A stretch of DNA of 64,000 nt from Asterella californica (lineage: Eukaryota; Streptophyta; Marchantiopsida; Marchantiales; Aytoniaceae): NCBI GenBank assembly GCA_036924285.1, contig JAYKYS010000004.1, forward strand, positions 434,001 through 498,000, given 5' to 3'. This document shows positions 10,017 through 22,432 of the stretch, piece after piece. The notes under the pieces were generated by a model. That model worked only from the letters and a program-made list of their open reading frames with translations, made no database searches and was not told where the DNA came from. The position numbers were made by a program, and so were the translations under genes. Within the stretch, counting starts at the first letter, position 1, and every line of letters begins with the position of its first letter.

Positions 10017-11100
10017 ATGTCGATACCTGTTTTGGTTTGTAGTCTTCTGTGACCTTAGTAGGCGGTCGCTGGAAGCCTCGCAATTTAGTTGTCGAAGGCT
10101 GCTGATGGGTTCGCCCAATGGGTGTAATTCGTCACATGCATCAGAAAGATTGCGCTTTCTCTTGCTTCCCAGTGTCTTCGGCTGATATGCCTCTGAAGGC
10201 AAAGTCCATCCTCTCTGGAGCTAGTTGTAGCTTATTGAGTTCGATGTTGCTTAGCTTCTCAGTAGATTCTTTTTGTGGGGAGTGTTGAATGGACGTCTTG
10301 AAGGAGAACTGTCTTTTATCGTGGAGAATCCTGCTGCCGTTGCCCGAGTATGGGGTGTCCGGACATTCTGCCGGTTTCTTCACTCTCATGGCAACGAACA
10401 GTAGGTAAGGGGCGTATCTGAAAGCAGAAATTGGTCGAGGCTGGTAGATGTCGAGGGGAAAGTGTCTAGGATGGCAGATTATGCTGAGGTAAGCCTGCAG
10501 ACGCGAATGAATTTGGGAACCTGCGAGGATGGGTGCAAGCCTACGGATCTCGTCACCCTTGTTAATGGGTGCTCCGCTTAAAGGCAGGAGCTGGTTGTCT
10601 CTTTCTTCACAACACTTTGGGGCGCCTCGTAGGATAATCGTCTTATTTGCTGAAGACTCTCCTTCGAGATTTTTTTGTAGTATTCCTTGGCAAGTGGTGG
10701 GCTTTCGTTTGCTCTACGGGCCCTGTTTTGTCTCCGTGGTTTTGTTTCCTTCTCCGTCTGAATCTTCTTCCTCGACGTAGGCCGGGAGGCTTGGGTCTTT
10801 TGGAGATGGCGCTTGGTGCAGTGTTGATAAAACCAGAACATGCAAGGTCACGATTGGTTGACTTCACGTTCGGTTTTCTCTTTGTACTTGGATGCCCTCT
10901 GCTAAGGAGTGGCATACCCGGGAGACTTGCTATTTCGGTTGAGCTAGTAGTCCTTAGTTAATCTTATTACTTTTGTCTCTATAGTAGATCTCAGTTGGCA
11001 TTCCGGACGGCATGAAAGCCTGTTCTGTACATTGTCACGAAAAATGTCCGCATTTCTCCAACACACTTTCTTCCATTAACAGTAACGTCGTGTCCAGATT
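10017..11100 (+). other. 3' UTR and downstream region of the cold-shock gene
   Basis: This region continues with composition similar to the gene for several hundred bases, consistent with a 3' UTR. I cannot place the poly(A) site. Short open frames (e.g. 10529-10780) have no features suggesting a protein. Confidence 0.35.
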
Positions 11101-11277
11101 TTACTTTCATTTTTGTTTGTGTATGGTGGTCGATCCAGGAATGGCGTGAACATCGGCCACGTGCTTGGGTACGAAGGCCATAAGATGCTCATCAGTGGGG
11201 TGTATGTATTATGTCGCCAAATGCCCTGCTCACTTTTGGTTTTGATGTGTACCATTTGTTCACACTTCAACTTCAGC

Positions 11278-11483
11278 GACCTGCGCAATCAAATCTTAGG
11301 GAGAAGAGCTCTCGATCCTCGGAACGCTTTGTTGATTCGGATAATGACGGTTGGTTTGAGCCGTGGTCGGAAAATGAGTCTGAATGTCACCTTGAAAAAA
11401 TGGGCGACGGAGACCTTCTTCCGTTGGGAGACGAAGCACACCCTCCAGGGACTAGAAAGCTTGTAATAACGTTTCGCAGTTAG
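11278..11483 (+). CDS. Possible terminal exon of an unrecognised gene
   Basis: A pyrimidine-rich tract ending TTCACACTTCAACTTCAG precedes 11278 and would serve as a 3' splice site. The downstream frame (phase of 11211-11483) encodes a hydrophilic, acidic segment including ERFVDSDNDGWFEPWSE and GTRKLVITFRS before the stop. The composition is more protein-like than the neighbouring frames. I recognise no family, and no upstream exon could be defined, so this is weak. Confidence 0.2.
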
Positions 11484-14100
11484 TAAGGAGAACCTTTGAT
11501 GAGACCTCGGGAGAGTCACAAGAACGTCAACTTGTGTCCGGAAGGGTGGAATTGGCTGCATGTGGGAGAAATGAGTCGTCAAAGTGAGGACGTATTTTTG
11601 CCCATGCACGAACGAGGAGCATTCGCGGGATGTATCATCGCCGCGTGGAAATGCTCAGGAAGACTGCCGGCCGAGATGATTGTGTAGCTCTGCCAGAGAA
11701 GTGAACCGCCAGTCTTGAACCGATCCGACTATGGGTGTAGGAGGAAAAAGTCTTGCCTGATATTTCGTGGTTGTGCGGACTAGCCGCACAACCTGACGGA
11801 TGATGGATGGAATATTCTGTTGGCAGCTTGGGAGTGTGAATAGAATGGCCACAAAGGCTTCTAAATACTCCGGCTCACGCACAGTTAAGGTATAGAGCAT
11901 TAACTGGTACAGAGAACAAGACCCTATAGAGCCCAGCCATTACAGAATCTAGATTCTCCTCCTTTCGTAAACTATTATGATGGGAAAGCCCACCAAAAGC
12001 TCCGGGGCTGGTCTTGGGCCTGTGTGACCCTGTGTGACCCTTGGACTCGTCCTACCTGTTGCACAGATGGACATTAACTCTCAACTTCCGTTTGTCTTAT
12101 CCTCCTACTGAATTCCATGGCGTCATTTTCGCCTCTCCGACTTGAGACTGAGACAAAAATTGTTACTGTAATAATCTATAATGCAAATCACTTGTCACCT
12201 GAATTTAGAAAATGAACAACAAGATGCAATAGGGGCGAATAAGTAAATACACTAACCATCAAAAATAACCTACGAAACTTTTGCTCCCACTGATGTTCAT
12301 GGGAAAGAAGTTAAAGTTCACAAGGAAATTCTAGACTGAGTGATGAGAATAAATCTATAAGTACACACCTTACAACATGTGGTGTTCAATCGAAAATAGT
12401 GTTATATATAAATTAATTTTATCAACATTAACTTAGGTTTATCCTCGATGGAATTATATAACATTATTTTACGTCAACGTCAAATTTCAAAATTGAAATC
12501 AAACTTTAAAGGTTTGTAAGTTTCAAGAACTTCAGGCGTGCTCACAAATCTTGGTAAGAGATTCTTTCAACTTGTGGCAGGTTTTGTTGACAACATGACA
12601 AGAAATATATGATCTATGCGACAAAAGCGATGATATGGCCGGAGATGTCATCGAATGTAAATGATCTCTGGGAAGAAAAACAACTTACGTCCGAATTACC
12701 AAATATCACTAGATAGTAGGACGTTGATTTTAAGATTAGTCGAGATGTAAAAATTTATTGCAGTAGATAATCAAAATATGGTACACGTTTAGGTGACATC
12801 TGTCATCACCTTCAGTTCTATTTTTCTAACTAGCAATATTGGATATACATAAAATTTTCAATTTTAGTTCTCTCAGCTTGTATGTAGATTTATTTCTCTG
12901 GTTTTGATCTTTAAGAAAATAAACATCGATGGTGGAATGTTACACCAAGAATTTACATTATTTATATTCATATCGACTTTCTTTTATTTAGACATTATAC
13001 ATAAAATCAATTTAGAATTTTATTGAACATGAATTACTGTTATTAACAGTCAATTCATGTAAATATATATTAGTGTTAGTCAAAATTACTATCGGTAATA
13101 TTATTTCAAGCGGACTCCAATTATTAAAGGCTAATGAAATAATGTTATCCAAACTAAATGTCGTAAGGAGTGTAGATGTTAAATGATATCTAAACCTACA
13201 ATCGTGAGAACATGCAAACATAATCCAAAAGCTACAGGCAGACAAGCATGCTTTCAGGACTATATCCATAAGTTGAAGGGGTACAAGTTGGACGCAGACA
13301 AGCGCAGGATTGGGACTACAAGTCTAGCAGCTCGCTCGCAAGAAGAAGATGTTTTAATGAATATATTAACCTATCATTAATTTTTTTAGCAAAAATTTTA
13401 GATAATAAATGAAACATGTTGCACTCTTAAATAATTAAAAAATGAGAGTTAGAACTAAATCAGAATTTTTTTATCTAATATTAATTAAATATCAACCTGA
13501 TATCAAGAATTATTTGCTAGTTTAGATAAAAATACAATTTCATCTGATTCAGTTTAATATCAACTTGATATGAAGAATTATTTACTAGTTTTTAGCACAC
13601 TCTGCGATCTCTCTGGACAAGAATAGAAGATTACGATCAAATATTTACTCTCTAGCCGAGGAGATCCTTGAGTGAGAAAAAAATGTAAAGAAAAAAATTG
13701 AGTCTAAATAGAAAGGAATTGATTCTTGTGCATTAGAGGAGTAAACAAAGAAACTAATCGATCGTCATCGAGCAATCTGTCTAGTGTGGTCCGCTGGATT
13801 AATTTTATATGTAAGTCTGATAAGATCTTTACGTGATGTCACCGATCATACTTGTTGTAAATAAATTTTTTTATGATTCAACCCACGTGGATATACGACT
13901 AGTCTCGACACGTTTGCATGCATACAACCAACTCCATCGTGAATAACTGAAAACAGCTAGGATCACTTGTGGCATCCGGACCGTTATCGTGTCAGATTTT
14001 ACGTGAAAGTTGTCCAAGAAAACATGATGTTCCTGGCTGTGGAGATGTAGTGTGTTGAACAGAGACAAGTCAGAGAGAGAAACAGAGAACAAAACAGAGA
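11484..14100. other. No gene seen; AT-rich intergenic DNA
   Basis: Several stretches are strongly AT-rich (12120-13620). There is a small direct duplication of CTGTGTGACC near 12019-12040. A pair of near-identical ATCAACYTGATAT-containing segments lies at 13490-13580. I see no coding sequence or recognisable element. Confidence 0.5.
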
Positions 14101-15400
14101 AACAAACCTGAGCGGTCTGTAATCTACACCAACCCTTCTAAAACGAGCTTATGAATCTCAACCCGACCCAAAACTATCGAAGCGTAGCTCAAAGCAAAAG
14201 AAATATCTTTTTGCTAACAAAAAGAGCTGCACCAATGTCACACCATTCAAACCCAAGTCCAAACAAAACTGCTTCTCAATCAAACCGACCACAAAGGACT
14301 CATCCATGTACAAGCCCTTAGCTAACGCTAGCTACCACAAGCTATACATAACCAACTAGATCTCTAACGAACTCCAAAGGACGAAAACTGTAACGAAGAA
14401 ATCGAAAAAGACTTATGTGAGAACTTCTTTCTTTCGCCAAACGGTCTTCAGCTGTTGATAAGGTCTTCCTTCCTGACTCCGTTGGCCTCAAGAACTCTCA
14501 AATCTGACTCTAGACAATCGAGATATCGCCGATTTTTGACCGTAGGTGATCGAACTTCCAAAAACTCTTTCCTGCGTCTTAGAATCACACACACCTGATC
14601 TGAGATCCGTCTTCTCTAGGAGGTAGATCTAGCTACCTTGAATCCAACGAGATGCCAAACAAGCCGTTTGGAGTTCCCCTTGCAGAACCACGCAAGAAAT
14701 TTGATCACAAGAAGCAAAACACTAACGTAAACCGACTCCCTGCGGCTCAAACTCGCTCATCACATCCAAACCAACAATCCAATCCACATACCATCTTCTC
14801 CATTGCGTAGGTGAAGACTCCGTGATCGCGTAGGCACCAAGAACAAAGAGCTTAGCTCACTGATCGTGAAAAACAACCCAATCTCAAGCCGCAGGCGATA
14901 AAAAACTGACGTAAGCTTTTCCCTGGGATCCAATTTCACCTAGAACTCCCAAATCGTCCGATGAAATAGAGCATAGCTTGATTTTCTCATCTTCCGAGTC
15001 TCGTAACTTTACCACTAGACGTCCAAATGAAGTAGATGAAGTGTCCATGGAAAGCTGACAATGAGCTCTATAAGTTGATGTAATGAAAGTGAAGATCTGA
15101 AGTTGTGTAAAAAGCCTATAAGCTAAGGCGTAGCTTGATTTTTCTACCTTTTGAGTCTTGTAATTTCACCACTATGCGTCCATATGAAGTAGATGAAGTA
15201 TCCATGAGAAGCTGGCAATGAGCTCTACCAGTTGATGTAATGAAAGTCAAGATCCGGAGTTTGTGTAAAAAAGCTCATTTTTAGTCCTATTAGCATCTTT
15301 AGAGTGATAATGATCGAAATTTGATTTTCAAGTAGGAGCCAGTCCACGACACAAAACCGTACATATTTCAAACGGTGTTGACAATAGAGGAGAAGAAACG
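14101..15400 (-). repeat. Uninterrupted copy of the leader repeat that hosts element A
   Basis: 14829-14975 matches 1180-1330, and about 15070-15370 matches 4829-4990, both in the same orientation. In this copy there is no gag-pol between them, only about 100-300 bases of repeat. The conserved GGAGCCAGTCCACGACAC lies at 15337-15354. It may be the leader of a non-autonomous LTR element. Confidence 0.6.
14974..15285. repeat. Two-copy tandem repeat, period about 157 bases
   Basis: Unit 1 (14974-15130) and unit 2 (15131-15285) both start TAGCTTGATTTTYTC and both contain ATGAAGTAGATGAAGT and GATGTAATGAAAGT at equal spacing. One equivalent of the unit is seen near 4830-4905. Confidence 0.75.
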
Positions 15401-16847
15401 ATACTAAAGCCGGAGCCTACAAACGGCCAATGCAATCAACTGATCAAGATGATTTGGTAAGTAAGAAACGGATGATTGAAGACAGTCATCAAGCAGAGAA
15501 GAGGGTAAATGATATCTTAGTCTTCACCTACAAACTTTTGAGTAGAATCTGGAGGTACCATCCAGAAATGTATAACGGATAAGTAAGTAAGTGCGGATAG
15601 TACAGTAGGACTGTTTGGATATGTCGTCTACATCTGGAAGTTATGACCAAATATGGATTAGTTTGAATTATTATCCTTGCGGACTGAGGTCCGGATAGAT
15701 CCAGCTGTTAGACAATTATGAGGTTCTTGATCTTGTCTTAATGATCTAACCGCGTGTTGCTTTACGACTAGTATATAAGGGGCATTGTCTATGAGGATCA
15801 CATTCTTTGATCGATCAATCAAGTGTATAGAGGAACTTTGTATAAAAGAGGTTTATAATTTTGAGAGAAACTTGTGCACTATGTCTGAATGTCATGTTGT
15901 ATGAATGATTTGGACATGTTTACAAGAGACTGGCCTAAGTTGTTTGAGAAGCATATGTCAAATCCTCACTTTCCTTACCGTCCACACTCATGCTACCCTC
16001 AGTGAATTCTAGTAAGTCCCCGATTTCTCACTCCGTCTCGATTCTTCCCTCCGAGTAGTTAACTCCGATTTTGAATTTCTTTCATCTATCACTTTCTCAC
16101 GTTGTCGTGTTGTGACACTCACATGTGAATTTAGCTAAGAACTTGTATTGTGTTGTTTTTTATGTTTCACGAACCTTTTCATGTAACTCGCATGATAACA
16201 TATTAGGTGCCACGTTCATGGTTATCTGAGATGTGAGATCGTACGATTACGAGACGTGTCAGATTAGTGATCTGTGGACATTCGCATGAGTGGCTCTTGT
16301 TGTCAAAGAGGGTTCGAAGGTTCGTGAGGACATTCTTCTCTGCTTGATGTTTCATGAGTGTCTTTAGTGTCTTACATAAAGAGTGAGGAACTACGAGAGT
16401 TGTATTTATGGATGGAGGATTGATCCGAGTTTTAGATCTTTCATTTCTAATTCCGTTCTATATCAAGCTTCACTACATCCATCGCGATCACTTTTGATTG
16501 TGATTTGTTGTCTACTTTGGTGAAGAATTAATGAGGAGGGTGATGGACTTGCATACTCTGATGATCTTGCTGATCGTCACATACGGAGAGAATTGAGACC
16601 TAACTGTATAAATCTTACTTTGACGGGTGAATGGACGCAAACTTTCCAACCAACATCTCTTTCAATGTCTGGGTTGACAACTGATGTCACTATCTGCAGA
16701 AGATCAACCATCGTGCGTAGATTGCGAAGAACTTTTGATGAGTAATATTGTAATCAAGTGATGACTTTCTCATTTCTTTGTCATACCTTTCGTCATAGAT
16801 CAATTCAAGATCATTATCTTGACTTTGTACTAAATCTCGTGTATTTT
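15400..16847 (+). repeat. Probable LTR remnant with a TATA box; no gene
   Basis: A good TATA motif (GTATATAAGG) lies at about 15769-15780, followed by sequence resembling an LTR R/U5 or leader. No open frame of interest is present. The element of origin and its borders could not be defined. Confidence 0.3.
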
Positions 16848-17596
16848 TGTGTCATTTGTAACACATAAGAAACCAAAGATGTTCAAAAATAGTAATATTC
16901 AGATCAAACCCACGGAGATGCAAAAAAATATAATCCAAACATAATAAACAAGTAATAATGGTGATTCTTTATAGTTGTCTTTTATTCTCATGAGCAAAAA
17001 TCATTCTTGATGGATTTCAATTATATAATAAGACAAAGTTGATAATCCTGACAAACAACATAACATATACTAAACAAGACAGGGACCTCAAGAACAGATA
17101 AACAACAAAAGATACAGAGCCACGGATAATAAGTCTTCATAGAGAAGTACTGCTGAAGTGTTACTAAGTAGCCTTTAACACCATGAATACTAAGTATCTT
17201 CACACTAAGTTGTTCTACTACAATTTACTCGAAAAAATTACTTCATGCGAAGTTCTCACCCAACATGAAGTACGAAGTACGAAGTCCAATACTAAGAAGA
17301 GATTATCCAGCAAAGAAACTTCTGGAAATAACAACTTCGTCCAAACAAAACTTCGCTCCAAAACAAACTTCATAGTAGTTGGTCTGTCTTCCGACTTCAC
17401 CTCAAGCTCTTACTATAGTTTCAGATGTAAATTGCGAAGAACTTTGTCACCCAGTTTCATTCCTACCACAACAAACTACAAAACTTCAAAGATAAAACTC
17501 GAAAGAAGACAAACACACAGTGGCTTCGTAAACTTCAGACAAATAGAAATCCAAAATAACAAACACAAAGAGGTCTCAAGACGAAGAATAAAACAC

Positions 17597-17604
17597 TTAT
17601 ATAC
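17597..17604 (-). promoter_or_regulatory. Promoter 2 TATA box of LTR H
   Basis: TATATAAG on the minus strand, downstream of the U3 frame. The 40 bases around it align with D (AAGATSCGYCAT...GAAG..TATATAAG). Probably the U3/R promoter for genomic RNA. Confidence 0.55.
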
Positions 17605-17639
17605 AACTTCACCTGAAAATGACGCATCTTACTATCTAT

Positions 17640-19485
17640 GAAGCAGATGGGGCACATGGTCCGTCAGATGAAGGTCCCCTAATATATGGAACAGAAGTGT
17701 CTACTCTACCTAACTGTAAATTCCCTACTACTCAATTACAGTTTAATTGTCCCCTTAATCTCTTTCATCTCCCTAACTATTCGCTTGGTTACTCTAACTA
17801 TCATACTCTTTGCTGAAGGATTTGCTGCTGCTATCATTTCACTACGAAGTTTCATTTGTAGCTCCTTCTATGAAATATCGAGCTCAGTGGCGAAGTACGA
17901 AGTTAACACCCCGTCAACTTTACCATGAGGTTCTGTTGCCTCCTATACCGCCAAAGTCTTCATGTCTTCAGCCTTCGTAACCTGCACTTTCATTTCTACC
18001 ATCTTATCTCCTAAGTTATCCATCTCTGACTTCATATCGTGAAGTCTCGAAGTCGTCAGGTTCAATTTTATCTCCAAGTCCTGAATACGATGCAAAAGTT
18101 TGTACATGTTCTTTGGACTTCATCTGAAATAGTGCATCTTCTCCACATCCTCCGCATCGTCAACCTCCTCACTTCGTCTGAAGTTTCGGTCAACTTCGTC
18201 ATCAACTGGTGTTTTTCCTCCAACCATCCTTTACATATGAAGTATACCAAGTTCATCAATTCCATCAAAGTTAGCAGTATCTTCACTTCATCTTTGTAGA
18301 TCTCCCTCTGCATATCCAACTGTGCAAGAATTGGTAACGCGACCCCACTCAAGAACTCCAAAGTGTACTCAAAGGTTTGTAACTCCTTGCTAACACTTCG
18401 CACACCAAGGGCCGAAGTCGTTCCTTCGTCTTGTCGTTGTGAAGTGTGAAGTCCTTCAAGACGAAGTCTTGCTCCTTGACTTTCCTCCTGAAGTTCGGTA
18501 CCCCTCGAGTTGACTCTCCAAAGTACAAAGTCTTTCTGTCCAGTCCCTTCTTCCTGGTCCTGACTTTGTCTTGGTCTAAGTTCACTTACGATCTCTACTG
18601 ACAAAGACTTTGCTGGCGCTTGAGGCTCTTCTTGATCCTATGGTTCTTCGGGTTCTTCATCCGAAGTATCCATCACCAACTTCTTTGTCTTCTTCTTCCT
18701 CCTTGAAGTAGCCACTCTTGACGTATTGTCTTCGGCTCTTCATCTCTTCGTCCGCATACTTAGTCTTGTAGAAGTCACAGATGTATCCACATTCTCTCTT
18801 CGTGGTGTTGACTTCCAATCCAACACTTCATCATCCAATACCTTCGGCTCGTACAAATCCTCTACAGCCGGTGTCAACAGATGTATGCCTCGATAGAAAA
18901 TCACGACGAAGGCTGCAGAATACATCAACTCCCATCGTCGAAGGTGCTATACAACTTCTATACATGTAAGTGTAATATTTTCATCCAGTATGCCTTCCGC
19001 CCCGCTAATATCAACTCAATGAAGTGCACCTGCCAATTGGTCAGGTAGGAAATCTTGTAGGGCTTGAAGATATTGTTCAAGGCTCCAGCGATCGCTCTTC
19101 AGAACGGATCTCTGTAACATGACAGCTTGAAGCTATTCATACCTACCAACATCTTTGTGAATAACTTTGTGTACTTAACCACTTCGTCCGAAGTTGACCT
19201 GGTGGTGTTGTCATACATAAGATCACCCTCTTAGTATGCTTCGTTGATCTTTAAGACAAAGCTCCAGTTTTGTAGAGTCTAGTTCTATGATCTTCCTCGT
19301 GGTCCTGACGAAGAATGTCTTTGACATATCAAAATCTCGTTGACGAGGTCTACCGACACCACGCCCCAGTTCTGCAATAGAAAGGACAACCTCAAGTCTT
19401 CAAGTTGCATGGCATACGGCCGAAGATCAGGTCACTTCATCACGAAAGACTTCAACCTCATCGGTCTCTTCCTCGCCGTTTGCAT
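17640..19485 (-). pseudogene. U3-encoded coiled-coil protein, copy H (decayed)
   Basis: This begins at ATG 19485-19483 with MQTARKRPMRLKSF, aligned with MQTAKKPKLKTI of copy D, then PY...LEDLRLSFLLQNW, matching PYPKRLEEMGMTFLMKNW. Conserved later blocks are VVIFYRGIHLLTP (near 18900), TSVTSTRLSMRTKR, LEFLSG...AQLDMQREIY (near 18300) and the C-terminal YFATEL...NPSAKSMIVRV...RIVREMKEI (near 17900-17770). The C-terminal half is rich in heptad-like helices, suggesting a coiled coil. Stops (e.g. TGA soon after the start) and frameshifts break it. The family is not one I can name. A plant-mobile-domain-like or 'plant transposon protein' relationship is possible and untested. Confidence 0.65.
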
Positions 19486-19673
19486 TCTGCGCATTCGTTC
19501 AGCAGACAAAGTACGAAGTACTTCCTCTCAAATTCTCTCTCCAACTCCGACGTACTAAGTGCTGCTCTCAGTGACTTTGGTGAAGTCCAACTTCGTCAAT
19601 TCTCAACTCTTAGCCTAGAGATGCTCTAGTAAATCTGAGAGTGAAAAAGTAAAAAGTAAATGTTCAGACCCTT

Positions 19674-19680
19674 CTTATAT
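19674..19680 (-). promoter_or_regulatory. Promoter 1 TATA box of LTR H
   Basis: The minus strand reads AATATAAGAAGGGTCTGAACATTT. It aligns without gaps to CTATAAGAAGAGTCAAAAAACATTT of LTR D at 43268. It lies about 190 bases upstream of the coding frame, suitable for driving the U3 gene. Confidence 0.5.
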
Positions 19681-20007
19681 TCCTACTCGTTCACTCCTCA
19701 CGTGCAAAGTTCTCCTGTTCTTTCATCGGCGAAGTTGCTCTAGCCGTCACTCTACTTCAATCATTCTTCCGAAGGTCATAACTTCATCATCCGATGTCCA
19801 TTCTCAGCAATCAAGATATCTTTAGAAAGCTTTTCGTCTGTAGAATCCAACTAGACTGCCATACACAATATATACACTTTGATGTTTCTTCATTTCAACT
19901 TAGTATAATACTTCGACCAAGAAACTCAATACTACAACTAAAACTATTCTATCTTGTCATCTATGCTAAGTAATCTACTTCTTTATTAACAAAAAAATAA
20001 ATTTACA

Positions 20008-22430
20008 AACAAATCTCTATCACCCGGTGAGGTGATTATCCTATGTTAAGGTTAGGTCTGAAGTATTTTGGTTCAAGCTTTGAAGGTGTGAGAGTGTTTT
20101 AGGGTTACAACTCGATCTATAGTGCCAAGTAGGAGATAATGTGATCTCCAATCTTCTTTCTCATTGGTCTATGTTCATCCAAGTCCCAATGATAGTTTTG
20201 GAGGTCTTCCTAGAGGTCAATCGAAGAGTGTGAGGACTCGTTGGAAAGCTCTCAAGCTGGGCTATAATCTGGACAAGAAGATTGATCATTTGGATTCTAA
20301 GTATGGAGTTATGATCGTGCAAATTCAAGAGGTCGAATTGGTAGCCCAAGTCCTGTGTCTGAGTGCCTTGAGAATTTGAAAGATGAACTTTCGGTATTGT
20401 CAAGGGGATTGGATAGTTGACACCATGCTAGTTGCATTGACATAAATACATTTGGATTGGTTTTGACCTTGAAATGATCGATTGAAGTTGATTGTAACAG
20501 TTGAGAGACAAAAGTAAAAACCGTTTACCTCTCAAGTTTTAATTGTTTCATGACTATGGGGTCTAATCTCTTAGTGAAGATTTTCCAAGATTTGAATGTG
20601 CCATATCATCTTACTTCTTGTGAAATTTCAGCTCATTTGGTCAAGAGAAGGTGTTAAAGTCGTGGATTTTAGCCACCGGGGTATGTAAAGTTCATTAGTT
20701 AGCACAGACAAAAGGCTTGGTCCATTTTGAGCAATTGTTTTGGGCTTTGAAGCTGAAATTTCAGAGAGAAGTAGTGAGGGATTAGAGAGAATTTCTATGA
20801 AGTTTGAGTCCAGTTGGAAGTTTGAGGTGAGAGCAGTAGGTTGTCGAAGTTCAGATTACAGCGTTGCGGTTGCTGAAAGAGAAGAGTGATTTCACCTACA
20901 TCTGTTGGTTGGCTTTTAACAAACGACTTGGAGGTGTTGCAAGTGAGACAAAGAAGCTATGTTGTGAATTTGGTATGGAGATAATTTCACTATGTCAAAG
21001 TTGCTGATTGAAAATCTTTAACCGTGAGGTACCGTTGTCTTCGATACCACGCCCCGAGCGCACTGGTTGCTTGTTGCGTGCATGCATTACCTTGTTGGAA
21101 GCTCTAGAAGACAAGCTTTCTAGTGACATGGTGCATGCTTAGTTTGGAACTTGTTTGATCATTCAAAACTAGATTCAGGAAGAAAGTGTTAGAAATGATC
21201 AGTTTTGATCTATTCTGATAGGAGTTATCTTGATCCAATCAGTGTGTTACCAGTATTATTGAAAGCTTGTACAGTAAGTTATTCATTGCTGTAAAGTTCA
21301 ACTTGAATGGAGCTCATATCAGCGAACCGTAGAAGGTCAGAATTGAGTATTTTATGTAGTTTGTCAAGGAAAAACAGTGAAGAAGGTATTATAGTGCACA
21401 AGCCGGCCTACGGGATTGTTTGAAGGTGCTTATGTGATCTAAAGCATATGTTTATCATGTATGAATCCGTCTTGTACTTAGAATAAGATTGAAAGATCTA
21501 GTTGTGTTGCGTGGTGCAGATGTGTTACACTTAAGGTCAGGTTAGGTCAGTAGAAATCGAGACAAAATCTGATAGATTGGATTGTGAGAGCATTAGGATT
21601 TCATAGAGTTGGTCCAAGGTCTTGTCATATCTCTCTACAACCAGATACTCTATGTCTTCTCAGACCAAATTTCATGCTCTACGACAACGGCTCTTCTCGA
21701 TTGCTATCAGGTAGGTCCGTGACCCCTCTCCTTCTACCATATGGTCTGAGGTGGATCCTCTCGTTGTACTTAATAGGGACTATAACACTTCCTCCTTTTC
21801 CTCTACCACAATTTGCGAGAAATAAACTCCTAGTTTTGATAATAGGAGTTGGTGCGACGGATTTCTTAGCAAGAACCTTCCTCGAGAATAAAAAGGGGCG
21901 GTTCAGTTTCTTCGGATCATAGTCATCTGGTTGATGAGATCCGACTCCTGGTCTCGTTGTCATGCGATCCTCTAAGGTGGGATCTCCTAGGTTTAAGTAT
22001 ACGCTATGTCTTCTTCCTTCTCTGAAGTCCGGTAGCTCGAGTATTAGTGTCTTAATTTAAGGGTTTGTTTTAAGACACTGAGAGCTTTACGCTATGGTCT
22101 AAGTGTCTAGAGTTGTCTCAGTCCAAGGTCTCAAGTTGATATTCTTGATGTCTAGGACTGATCAAGTGGGCACAGAGGTACGTAACTATTCACTTAAGTT
22201 AAACCCTAGCTGAAATACCCATCGAGCAAATAAAAATTCAATTTAAAAGAAAAAAACAAAGTAATAGTGTAAGGAAAAACACTTCTGGTTCTATGTGAGC
22301 ACCACATATGCCCTCTCTTAAATGTTAACGACCTCGCAAATGCAGTCTGACAGCCTCGGCACCTCCGCTTCACCGGCAGTATCTCTTAACTAGTCATCCG
22401 TTCAGTCGGATCAGCATAACAATACCATCT
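20008..22430 (+). repeat. Unassigned LTR-like DNA, no gene
   Basis: Plus-strand reading resembles plant LTR sequence: GTTGGAAAGCTCTCAAGC followed by GGAGTTATGATCGTGC near 20240-20320, and repeated AAATTTC-type words. Open frames (20164-20379, 21584-21922) lack recognisable features. Borders are not resolved. It separates LTR H from the integrase end of element I. Confidence 0.3.
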
Positions 22431-22432
22431 AG

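Larger units (their letters stand above)
16848..20007 (-). mobile_element. LTR 'H' (minus strand), about 3.2 kb, carrying the U3 gene
   Basis: On the minus strand this runs from about 20007 (TGTAAATTTATTTT) to CA at 16848. Along its whole length it parallels the LTR of element D: AT-rich start, GACGAARAGCTTTC block, first TATA (19674-19680), coding frame, second TATA (17597-17604), and an R/U5 part ending GTTACAAATGACACA, matching D's GTTACATATAGAAACA. No TGGCGCC primer site follows the end, so it is a 3' LTR or a solo LTR. I found no convincing target duplication. The left border is uncertain by about 40 bases. Confidence 0.72.

Noticed and set aside
9327..10202. 291-codon open frame antisense to the cold-shock gene
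   Set aside because: It is the shadow of the GC-rich, glycine-codon-rich gene; its Thr/Ser/Ala-rich product reflects complementary GGN codons. No domain features.
12019..12045. Short tandem CTGTGTGACC repeat
   Set aside because: Two units only; no wider structure.
16843..20030. Target-site duplication for LTR H
   Set aside because: The bases after the right end (AAAAT on the minus strand) are not found before the left end, and the left border is uncertain.
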